From an uncultured delta proteobacterium (lineage in GTDB: Bacteria; Myxococcota_A; Bradymonadia; REDH01): 12,023 nucleotides of DNA. A program made the translations under genes and the position numbers. Below the pieces are notes generated by a model that saw nothing but the letters and a program-made list of their open reading frames with translations, was not told the origin of the DNA and searched no databases. The first letter of the stretch is position 1. The number at the start of each line of letters is the position of its first letter. Of this stretch, positions 1 to 8,195 are shown one piece after another. The DNA is taken from contig CAIQPA010000565.1 in NCBI GenBank assembly GCA_903873545.1, positions 1 to 12,023 of the forward strand, read 5' to 3'.

Positions 1-1
1 C

Positions 2-856
2 GTCGGCCTCGAAAACGGCACGGGCAACGTCGGTCTTAATCTCCGCGGTGCCACGAACCAGACCCTTGACGCCACTCGGTTCGTCATCTGGCCGCAGGCA
101 AGTCGCCCGAAGGTCGCCGTGAAGTTCGCTACCGCCACGGCGAACAAGGGTGATCTCACCCGCAAGCATATCTGCGATACGGTAGCAGCGAGCCGTCCGC
201 TCGACTCGCTCCTCATTCCCTGCACCACGCTCACCGCAGGCGGTGCTGAGCTCCTGACCGGCGGCTTCTCGCTCTACTCCTTCGAGGCCTTCTCGCCGAG
301 CACGACGAGCCTTCCCGCAGCTATGGTGGACAACGTGGAGACCTTTATCGGAGCGGGTGGCTCTGCCATCTGGGCCTGGAATCGCGGTACTACCGCCATC
401 TCATCGACCTCTGCAGTCATGACGACGGGGCTGCGAAACGCCTTCGGCATCTCGGCCTTTGGTAGTGCCGTCAACACACCCCTCACCATGGCGGGCATCG
501 CGACCATCTTCAGCCCCACCGGCACCCTGCTCAGCCTCACGCCCTCCACGGATGTTGGGAGCCCGAACGGCACAGACATCGATTCGCTCTCGACGGGCAT
601 CGCACTCTTCTCTGGCGGAACCACGGGCGGCATCGTCCGCAATGTGTCCACTTCGGCACCCAGCTTCTATGTGGCGAACGCCCTCGACGACTACCGCACC
701 GACGCAAGCTTCACGGGTACCCGCTATGTTGATGCCGACGGCGACGGCATCGGCGACATGGTCGAGTTCTACCGCGCTGCGGTGCTCAACGCTCTCTACA
801 TGGTCGACACCAACAACAACGGTATCGACGACCGCGACCCCGACCTCGGTCCCTAA
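2..856 (+). CDS. Secreted repeat-type protein, C-terminal part (5' end outside window)
   Basis: The reading frame is open from base 2 and closes with TAA at 854-856, so the true start lies to the left; 284 residues are visible. I do not recognise the family. The visible part is rich in Gly, Ala, Ser and Thr, poor in Lys, and has only two cysteines (in HICDTV and LIPCTTL), which suits an exported protein. Near the C-terminus are two acidic loops, DADGDGIGD and DTNNNGIDD, about 30 residues apart. They resemble the Ca2+-binding DxDxDGxxD loops of thrombospondin type 3 or dockerin-like repeats, so calcium binding is an inference. The protein ends DRDPDLGP with no obvious sorting signal. The GTG at 119 is internal and should not be taken as a start. 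That it is coding is quite sure; its function is unknown. Confidence 0.75.
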   Translation, partial: VGLENGTGNVGLNLRGATNQTLDATRFVIWPQASRPKVAVKFATATANKGDLTRKHICDTVAASRPLDSLLIPCTTLTAGGAELLTGGFSLYSFEAFSPSTTSLPAAMVDNVETFIGAGGSAIWAWNRGTTAISSTSAVMTTGLRNAFGISAFGSAVNTPLTMAGIATIFSPTGTLLSLTPSTDVGSPNGTDIDSLSTGIALFSGGTTGGIVRNVSTSAPSFYVANALDDYRTDASFTGTRYVDADGDGIGDMVEFYRAAVLNALYMVDTNNNGIDDRDPDLGP

Positions 857-873
857 TCGGCCCCGCCGCGCTT

Positions 874-915
874 CGAGCCCTGCCTCCCTTCCGGTCGCGG
901 GGCTCGCCGGTTTTT
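874..915 (+). terminator. Probable rho-independent terminator after the secreted protein gene
   Basis: The arms CGAGCCC (874-880) and GGGCTCG (900-906) can pair with a 19-nt loop, and CCGG plus five T (911-915) follow. It lies 17 bp after the TAA at 854-856. The T-run exists only on the plus strand; in the opposite direction the stem is followed by AAGCGCGG, so it should not stop the converging mutT transcript efficiently. The long loop keeps confidence moderate. Confidence 0.5.
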
Positions 916-926
916 GGCGCCCCGCT

Positions 927-1316
927 TCAGGCTCCGGCGATCCATGCCGCGAGCAAAGGCAGGTCGGCCGGCGCCCAGTCCAGCGTCGCCATCTCGGGGC
1001 CGGCAAGCCAGCGCGAAGCATCATGATCGCGAAGCACCGGCTCGCCCGCCACCAGCATGCAGCGGTAGCCAACCAGCGTCACCGCGCCATGCGCGTAGGC
1101 ATGGGTAGCCTCCGCCACAAAGGCGCCGACCTCCACCTCGATACCAAGTTCCTCGCGGAGCTCGCGCGTCAGGGCCGCTTGGTCGCTCTCGCCTGCTTCG
1201 ACCTTGCCGCCGGGGAGCTCCCAGAGGCCCCCTTCGCGCCGCTCCGGCGAACGGCGTGCTGCGAAGAGCAGACCGTCGCGAACCAGCAGCGCTGCGACAA
1301 CGCGCACCGTCTTCAC
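927..1316 (-). CDS. mutT: Nudix hydrolase, MutT-type (8-oxo-dGTP diphosphatase-like)
   Basis: The 129-residue protein contains a complete Nudix box, GX5EX7REUXEEXGU, at residues 37-59: G37, E43, then R51-E52-L-R-E55-E56-L-G58-I59. These residues bind Mg2+ and position the nucleoside diphosphate bond for hydrolysis. The length and the GLWELPGGKVEAGE lead-in fit MutT/NUDT1-like enzymes, which remove 8-oxo-dGTP from the cytosolic nucleotide pool to prevent transversions. Exact substrate cannot be read from sequence; other small Nudix specificities (for example dCTP or NADH) are possible. The start is GTG at 1316-1314, overlapping the TGA of the upstream UPF0316 gene as GTGA, so translation is probably coupled and no separate Shine-Dalgarno is evident. 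It is the last gene of the purF operon and converges on the gene ending at 856. Confidence 0.9.
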   Translation of the reverse strand: MKTVRVVAALLVRDGLLFAARRSPERREGGLWELPGGKVEAGESDQAALTRELREELGIEVEVGAFVAEATHAYAHGAVTLVGYRCMLVAGEPVLRDHDASRWLAGPEMATLDWAPADLPLLAAWIAGA

Positions 1317-1852
1317 CGCTCGCTCCGACCGCCGCCACCCAGCCGCATCGGCTCTGCGGTCGAGGCCTCACGAATATCATCGATGACATAGAAGCAGCTC
1401 GGGTCCACCGCGCGGACCATCGCCGCAACCCGCTTCACCTCGCGGCGCGGAACCTCGATGTAGACCAGCTCGACCGGGCCATCCTTGCCGCGCCCGTCGA
1501 AGACCGTTGCGCCGAAGCCGGCCTCTCGAATGGCTGCAGCGATCTCATCGCCCTGTCGCGTAAACACCCGAACCACCCGGTTGCCCATCGCCAGCCGCTG
1601 CTCGATGGTCACCCCCACAAAGTTCCCTGTCGCAAAGCCGAGCGCGTAGCTGATCGCGTAGGCGGGTCGATCGAGGTCGTTGATGACCCGCGACACCGCG
1701 ATGACCCAGATGAGCACCTCGAAGAAGCCAATCCACCAGGCCGCCGACCGCTGTCCGCGGATGACATAGATGGTCCGGATGGTTCCAAGCGAGACGTCGG
1801 TGACCCGCGCAAAGAAGATGAGCAGCGTGGTGAAGATGAGGTCGGAGTTCAC
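1313..1852 (-). CDS. UPF0316 family membrane protein (DUF5698 + DUF2179)
   Basis: This is a 179-residue membrane protein. Residues about 4-24, 38-58 and 64-82 form three hydrophobic segments, with the motif ARVTDVSLGTIRTIYVIRG (15-33) typical of the N-terminal DUF5698 part of UPF0316 proteins (B. subtilis YebE group). Residues about 93-160 form a soluble domain, with VVRVFTRQGDEIAAAI and a C-terminal DPSCFYVIDDIREA, matching DUF2179. DUF2179 folds are small alpha/beta domains thought to sense a ligand; the function of the family is not established. The start is GTG at 1852-1850, overlapping the purF TGA by four bases (GTGA); its own TGA overlaps the mutT GTG in the same way. This tight coupling suggests matched expression with purF. 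The Gly/Arg-rich tail after residue 165 looks unstructured. Confidence 0.85.
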   Translation of the reverse strand: MNSDLIFTTLLIFFARVTDVSLGTIRTIYVIRGQRSAAWWIGFFEVLIWVIAVSRVINDLDRPAYAISYALGFATGNFVGVTIEQRLAMGNRVVRVFTRQGDEIAAAIREAGFGATVFDGRGKDGPVELVYIEVPRREVKRVAAMVRAVDPSCFYVIDDIREASTAEPMRLGGGGRSER

Positions 1853-3237
1853 GCCATCGCCTGTTTCGTCTCGGAGAGGGCAATGGGGTAGTTGCCGTCG
1901 AAGCAGGCCATGCAGAACTGGCCACTGTCGCCGAGGCAGGACTGGAGCCCCTCGACGGTCATGAACTGCAGCGAGTCGGCGGTAAGGTGTTCGCGGATGC
2001 CCTCCGCATCGAGCCGGTTACCAATGAGGCTCTCTTCGTCGGGCGTATCGACGCCGTAGAAGCAGGAGTGGCGGGTTACCGGGCTGCCGATGCGGAGGTG
2101 GACCTCCGCGGCGCCTGCGTTGCGCACCATGCGGACAATCTTCCGCAGCGTGGTGCCGCGGACGATGGAGTCGTCCACCAGGATGACCCGCCGCCCTTCG
2201 AGAAGGTCGGCGTTGGGGTTGAACTTGAAGCGCACCCCCTCGTCCCGCCGCGCCTGCGTGGGGCTGATGAAGGTGCGGCCTACATAGTGGTTGCGGACGA
2301 GGCCGAACTCGAAGGGGATGCCGCGCTGCTGCGCGTAGCCGAGCGCGACGGCGGTCGAGGAGTCGGGGACGGGGACCACGATGTCGGCGGGTGTGCTGTC
2401 GCGGTCGGCGAGCCAGGCCCCCATCCGTTTGCGCGCCTCGTAAACCCGCAGCCCGAAGGTCTTTGAGTCGGGCCGGCTGAAGTAGACATGCTCGAAGGAG
2501 CAGTGGGCGGCCGTGGTCCGTCCGCCGCGCAGCGCGATGAGGTCGGGGTGCAGGTGCGAGGTGCAGCCCGCGTCGGAGATCTCGACCACCTCGCCCGGCT
2601 CTAGCTCCCGCTCGAGCTGGCCGCGGTTGATATCGATAGCCGGCGTCTCGCTCGCCAGCATCCAGCCATCCTCGAGCCGGCCGAGGCTCAGCGGGCGCAC
2701 GGCGTAGAGATCGCGGATGCCCCAGAGGCGGCCCTCCGAGACCATGCAGACCGAGTAGGCGCCGCGCAGTGTGCGCTGCATGAAGCGGATGGCGTCGAGC
2801 AGGCTTGCGCCCTCCTTCCTTGCTTCGACGATGATGCGGAGGATGAGCTCTGCATCGTTCGAGCCTGCGAAGGTCACGCCGCGCGCCTCGTAGTCTGCCC
2901 GCAGGCTCCCGTAGTTGGTCACGTCGCCGTTGGAGGCCAGCGCGAGCGGTTCGCAGCCCGGCTCGGCGATGAGGTGGGGCTGCGCGTTGCAGGCCCGGTT
3001 GCCGCCCTGTGTCGGGTATCGGACATGGCCGCAGGCGACGGAGCCCTGCATGCCTTCGGGGCGGAGGCCGAAGACCTCTTTCACCAGGCCGGTGGCCTTG
3101 TGGAGCGAGAAGCGGTCGCCGTCAGCCATGGCGATGCCGCAGGCGTCCTGCCCGCGGTGCTGCATCTGGAAGAGGCCGGCCACCACCTCATCGAAGGTGT
3201 CCCGACCCGTCGCAAAGACTCCGATGACGCCGCACAT
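1849..3237 (-). CDS. purF: Amidophosphoribosyltransferase (PurF)
   Basis: Catalyses the first committed step of purine synthesis: PRPP plus glutamine to 5-phosphoribosylamine. The 462 residues have the expected order. The class II glutamine amidotransferase domain starts with the nucleophile Cys2 (MCGVIGVF), followed by QHRGQDACGI (26-35), the CGHVRYPTQGG loop (69-79) and SNGDVTNYG (102-110). The phosphoribosyltransferase domain has the PRPP-binding motif ILVDDSIVRGTT (352-363). Cys246, Cys392, Cys442 and Cys445 sit where the B. subtilis enzyme has its [4Fe-4S] ligands (in HCSFEHVYF, SCFYGVDT and FCMACF), so this is an Fe-S type enzyme. Unlike B. subtilis there is no propeptide: Cys follows the initiator Met directly, and the upstream in-frame codons hold no ATG or GTG start. 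A Shine-Dalgarno GGAGAGG (3244-3250 on the opposite strand) lies 6 nt before the ATG. The gene is translationally coupled to the UPF0316 gene downstream. Confidence 0.97.
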   Translation of the reverse strand: MCGVIGVFATGRDTFDEVVAGLFQMQHRGQDACGIAMADGDRFSLHKATGLVKEVFGLRPEGMQGSVACGHVRYPTQGGNRACNAQPHLIAEPGCEPLALASNGDVTNYGSLRADYEARGVTFAGSNDAELILRIIVEARKEGASLLDAIRFMQRTLRGAYSVCMVSEGRLWGIRDLYAVRPLSLGRLEDGWMLASETPAIDINRGQLERELEPGEVVEISDAGCTSHLHPDLIALRGGRTTAAHCSFEHVYFSRPDSKTFGLRVYEARKRMGAWLADRDSTPADIVVPVPDSSTAVALGYAQQRGIPFEFGLVRNHYVGRTFISPTQARRDEGVRFKFNPNADLLEGRRVILVDDSIVRGTTLRKIVRMVRNAGAAEVHLRIGSPVTRHSCFYGVDTPDEESLIGNRLDAEGIREHLTADSLQFMTVEGLQSCLGDSGQFCMACFDGNYPIALSETKQAMA

Positions 3238-3243
3238 GATTCG

Positions 3244-3250
3244 CCTCTCC
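3244..3250 (-). promoter_or_regulatory. Ribosome binding site of purF
   Basis: GGAGAGG on the minus strand, 6 nt before the purF ATG (3237-3235). It fixes the start so that Cys2 follows Met1 directly, which matters because it rules out a B. subtilis-like propeptide. Confidence 0.75.
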
Positions 3251-3254
3251 GTCA

Positions 3255-3270
3255 GCCCGCCGCAACGGGC
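3255..3270 (-). other. Small inverted repeat in the lip2-purF gap
   Basis: GCCCG (3255-3259) and CGGGC (3266-3270) form a 5-bp stem with a 6-nt loop inside the 85-bp gap between the lip2 stop and the purF start. No T-run follows on the minus strand, so it is not a convincing terminator. It could be an mRNA hairpin just upstream of the purF ribosome binding site, or chance in GC-rich DNA. I see no clear promoter elements or PurR-type operator in this gap. Confidence 0.2.
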
Positions 3271-3322
3271 GCGTCGGTAGCAGCCTCGCCGCCCGGTGGG
3301 AAGCGCCGTTCGCGGGTCTGCC

Positions 3323-4147
3323 TCAGAGGCACTGCGCGGGCGGCGCCATCTGGGTAGCCTCGGGTCCGTTGCCCTCGTGGAGGTCGTAGAAGGCGGTGGT
3401 TGCGGCCAGATCGAAGCAGTCGGTCTGGAGCTTGAAGCCCCAGGCGACCACGCCGAAACGGCTGCTCAGGTTGGGCTCGGGCGCCAGCACCCAGGTCCCC
3501 TGCGGGAGAGTGGCGGCGTAGTTTCGAAGCTGCTCCACCTCTGCTTCGCAGCCCTCGGGGCAGCGGTAGAGGAAGACCACGCCGCCATGCTCCATGTTGT
3601 GTACCCAGCGCTCATCGCCGGGCGGCTTGGTGTGCTCGCCCCAGGCGGCCCAGCAGGGGTGGTGGTTGCCGCCCATCGGCAAGCCGGCGTAGAGCAGATC
3701 GGCAGAGATGTGGTTCCGGATGGCATAGTTGGAGGCCTCGTACCGGCAATCGCCACCACAGGCGGTGCAGGCAGCGGCGCAGGCGCCGCCCGCCTGGCAG
3801 TCGAATCCTTCCGCGCAGGCCTCGCCCGAGCCGTTGCAGTCCAGCGGCGCGATGTCGGGCTCAGCGGAGCCCAAGCTGGGCGCAAAGGTGTTGGCCATGC
3901 CGACGCCGGAGCGGGGGTCGGCGCTCCCCTCTGCGAAGAGCTCAGCTGCCACCGGCCGCGCACAGAAGCCGCTCTCGTCGCAGCGGAGGCCGCCGAGACA
4001 GGAGGTGGGGGTGCAGGGGAAGGTCTCGCCCGTCGCGGTGTCTGCGCCGGTGTCAGCAGAGGCCTCGATGGGGCCGTCGCTGTCGCCGTCGGTGTCGCAG
4101 GCGGAGCAGAGGAGGGCGGGGAGCAGGAGCAGGAGGAGGTGTCGCAC
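3323..4147 (-). CDS. DUF3105 lipoprotein, second paralogue (lip2)
   Basis: A 274-residue exported protein. MRHLLLLLLPALLCSAC is a short signal peptide with a probable lipidated Cys17; the lipobox reads C-S-A-C rather than the usual L-S-A-C. A short Asp/Thr/Ala stretch (18-43) is followed by two C-x5-C-x5-C modules (Cys50/56/62 and 111/117/123). The DUF3105 region then contains CTACGGDC (127-134), GGNHHPCW (159-166), WVHNMEHGGVVFLYRC (181-196) and VVAWG (233-237). The conserved His residues suggest metal binding, but the role of DUF3105 is unknown. I chose GTG at 4147 because AGGA lies 6 nt upstream and the signal peptide then has a normal N-terminus; ATG at 4165 is in frame, would add MPLGLP and would overlap the lip1 stop. 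It lies 8 bp after lip1, of which it is a clear paralogue, and 85 bp before purF. Confidence 0.85.
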   Translation of the reverse strand: MRHLLLLLLPALLCSACDTDGDSDGPIEASADTGADTATGETFPCTPTSCLGGLRCDESGFCARPVAAELFAEGSADPRSGVGMANTFAPSLGSAEPDIAPLDCNGSGEACAEGFDCQAGGACAAACTACGGDCRYEASNYAIRNHISADLLYAGLPMGGNHHPCWAAWGEHTKPPGDERWVHNMEHGGVVFLYRCPEGCEAEVEQLRNYAATLPQGTWVLAPEPNLSSRFGVVAWGFKLQTDCFDLAATTAFYDLHEGNGPEATQMAPPAQCL

Positions 4148-4155
4148 GGGCAATC

Positions 4156-5304
4156 CTAGAGGCATTGAGGAGGTGGCGGCATGGTGGTCGCTTCGGGGCC
4201 GTGGCCCTGATGCTCGATGTAGAAGGCTTCGAAGGCGGCGAGGTCGAGGCAGTCGGTCTCGAGCCGGTAGCCCCAGGCCACGATGGTGAAGCGGTGGTTG
4301 AGCATGGGCTCGGGGCTCATCACCGCGGTTCCGACGGGCAGGGTGGAGACATAGTCGGTCAGCTGGACCACCTCCGCGGAGCAGTCGGTGGTGCATCGGT
4401 AGAGGAAGGCGACGCCGCCATGCTCGAGGTTGTGGACCCAGTGCTCATCTCCGACCGGGGTGGTGGAGATGCCCCAGGGCGCCCAGCAGAGGTGGTGGCT
4501 GCCGCCGGCCGGGGTTCCGGCGTAGAGCAGGTCGGTCTGGATGTGGTTGCGGGAGGCGTAGTTCAGCGACTCGTAGTCGCAGTCGCCGCCGCAGGCGGTG
4601 CAGGGGGCGGTGCAGCTGCCATCCGTGTTGCAGACAAAGGGGGAGAGGCAGCTGGTGGTGCCGTTGCAGTCGAGCGGCGCGATGTCGGGCGTGGTGCCGG
4701 CCGGGTCGGGGAGCGCGAGGTTGGAGAGGCCGACGCCGGAGGTGGGGTCTGCACTGCCCTCCGCATAGCTCTCGGCCACGGTGGCGCGCCGGCAGTAGCC
4801 CGTCTCGTCGCAGGTGAGGCCGGTGGGGCAGCCGGCGTCGCAGGGGACGACCCAGACGCGGGGCGGCGTGGTATCGGTGGTGTCGGTCGCGTCGAGGTCG
4901 GGCGTGGTATCGGTGGTGTCGAGGTCGGGCGTGGTGTCGTCGAGGACGTCGGCGTCATCCGTGGTGTCGGCCAGCGCCGTGTCGTCGGTCGTGTCGGTTT
5001 CGCCCGCATCGCCGCTTCCGCTGCCATCTGTGGTGTCGGACGTCGCATCGCCGAGATCGGTGTCGCTGCTGCCGCTTCCATCGGTGGTGTCGGCGCTGCC
5101 GTCGTCAGGAGCCGTATCGGCCGCCACATCGTCGGGGCTGGTGTCGGCCAGCGCCGTGTCGCCGGTGCCGCCGCTGTCGCCGGTCGTGTCGGCGGAGCCG
5201 TCGGGCAGGAAGGTGATCGGGCCATCCGCATCGGAATCGGTTGCGCAGGCGCTGAGCGTGAGGAGGGCAAGCAGGGTGGCGATTAGGGTGGTGGAACGGC
5301 GCAT
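4156..5304 (-). CDS. DUF3105 lipoprotein with long Asp/Thr-rich linker (lip1)
   Basis: A 382-residue exported lipoprotein. The signal peptide ends in a canonical lipobox, LTLSAC, so Cys20 should be acylated. Residues about 38-147 are a low-complexity acidic linker dominated by Asp, Thr, Ser, Gly and Ala with DTTD and DTALADT repeats. Two C-x5-C-x5-C modules follow (Cys159/165/171 and 219/225/231), then the DUF3105 core: CTACGGDC (235-242), GGSHHLCW (267-274), WVHNLEHGGVAFLYRC (289-304) and IVAWGY (341-346). The linker would hold the folded domain away from the membrane, and the His cluster could bind metal; both are inferences and no function is known. The ATG at 5304 has AGGAGG 6 nt upstream. 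lip2 repeats the whole plan without the long linker, indicating a tandem duplication. Confidence 0.9.
   Translation of the reverse strand: MRRSTTLIATLLALLTLSACATDSDADGPITFLPDGSADTTGDSGGTGDTALADTSPDDVAADTAPDDGSADTTDGSGSSDTDLGDATSDTTDGSGSGDAGETDTTDDTALADTTDDADVLDDTTPDLDTTDTTPDLDATDTTDTTPPRVWVVPCDAGCPTGLTCDETGYCRRATVAESYAEGSADPTSGVGLSNLALPDPAGTTPDIAPLDCNGTTSCLSPFVCNTDGSCTAPCTACGGDCDYESLNYASRNHIQTDLLYAGTPAGGSHHLCWAPWGISTTPVGDEHWVHNLEHGGVAFLYRCTTDCSAEVVQLTDYVSTLPVGTAVMSPEPMLNHRFTIVAWGYRLETDCLDLAAFEAFYIEHQGHGPEATTMPPPPQCL
4864..5193 (-). repeat. Degenerate direct repeats coding for the Asp/Thr linker of lip1
   Basis: This stretch codes for residues 38-147 of lip1. It contains exact direct repeats: a 21-bp unit at 4865-4885 and 4901-4921 (36 bp apart), an 18-bp unit at 4891-4908 and 4918-4935 (27 bp apart), and a 22-bp unit at 4963-4984 and 5140-5161 (177 bp apart). 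All spacings are multiples of three, so gain or loss of units would keep the frame. Confidence 0.8.
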
Positions 5305-5310
5305 CGGTGA

Positions 5311-5316
5311 CCTCCT
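5311..5316 (-). promoter_or_regulatory. Ribosome binding site of lip1
   Basis: AGGAGG on the minus strand, 6 nt before the ATG at 5304-5302. It decides the start: longer upstream frame without a signal peptide is excluded. Confidence 0.8.
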
Positions 5317-5379
5317 GTTGACGGTTTGGCGATAGTGAAGCCGTGCGGCGCCGTCTATCTCTGCGGGGCGGCGCCTTTC

Positions 5380-5408
5380 TTGACACTCCAAGATCGGTGG
5401 GGTAACCG
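5380..5408 (+). promoter_or_regulatory. Candidate sigma70 promoter for hppA
   Basis: TTGACA (5380-5385) is a perfect -35 box; after a 17-bp spacer the -10 position reads TAACCG (5403-5408), a poor match. It would give a 5' leader of roughly 115-120 nt before the hppA ATG. The weak -10 keeps confidence low; an alternative pair further down (TTGCGG 5435-5440, TACATC 5457-5462) is no better. Confidence 0.3.
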
Positions 5409-5432
5409 CCGCGCCGCATCCATGGTACCGTT

Positions 5433-5445
5433 TTTTGCGGCAAAA
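5433..5445. promoter_or_regulatory. 13-bp palindrome upstream of hppA, possible operator
   Basis: TTTTGC-G-GCAAAA is a perfect inverted repeat around one central base, in an unusually A/T-rich patch of the 228-bp divergent lip1/hppA region. Such short symmetrical sites are typical of dimeric regulators. It lies about 90 bp before the hppA ATG. No regulator gene is adjacent, so the function is inferred from symmetry and position only. Confidence 0.3.
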
Positions 5446-5532
5446 CTGTGGGTAGATACATCCCGAAAATCGCGAAGCCGCCTCTGTGCGGCGAAACGAA
5501 GCATTATGTTCCCCGCTTGGAGGTTGGTTTTT

Positions 5533-8025
<2,493 letters not shown>

Positions 8026-8044
8026 TCGAGCCCTCTGCGATGCC

Positions 8045-8072
8045 GGGGCCTACGGGCCCCTTCGTCGTTTTT
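8045..8072 (+). terminator. Rho-independent terminator after hppA
   Basis: The stem GGGGCC (8045-8050) and GGCCCC (8055-8060) has a TACG loop, followed by TTCGTCGTTTTT ending at 8072. It lies 20 bp after the hppA TAA. The five-T run is separated from the stem by 7 nt, which is slightly long. It would separate hppA transcription from the antiporter gene. Confidence 0.6.
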
Positions 8073-8092
8073 GGCCCTCGCCGCCGCAAACC

Positions 8093-8120
8093 TTGACCCT
8101 GTAACCCGAGCGCCTATCCA
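8093..8120 (+). promoter_or_regulatory. Candidate promoter for the antiporter gene
   Basis: TTGACC (8093-8098), a 16-bp spacer, then TATCCA (8115-8120) lie between the hppA terminator and the ATG at 8196. The -35 box matches five of six bases and the -10 about three of six. The position just after a terminator supports it. Confidence 0.3.
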
Positions 8121-8195
8121 AACGCTGCCGGTCCTGCAGCCCAGTCTCCGGTCTGTTCTTTCGGCCGTGCGCCGGTTCTTCTGGAGTCGCCTCGC

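Noticed and set aside
459..1391. Plus-strand frame of 310 codons spanning the secreted protein end and the mutT region
   Set aside because: It covers parts of two genes on opposite strands and a terminator, with Arg/Ser/Pro-rich shadow composition.
4165..5286. Open plus-strand frame of 373 codons opposite lip1
   Set aside because: Its Val/Gly repeats are just the complement of the DTTD-coding repeats of lip1, which has a lipobox, a strong ribosome binding site and DUF3105 motifs.
5347..5375. Inverted repeat GGCGCCG / CGGCGCC followed by TTTCTT, considered as a terminator
   Set aside because: No plus-strand gene ends upstream of it, the loop is 15 nt and the T-run is interrupted; GC-only arms are common by chance in this DNA.
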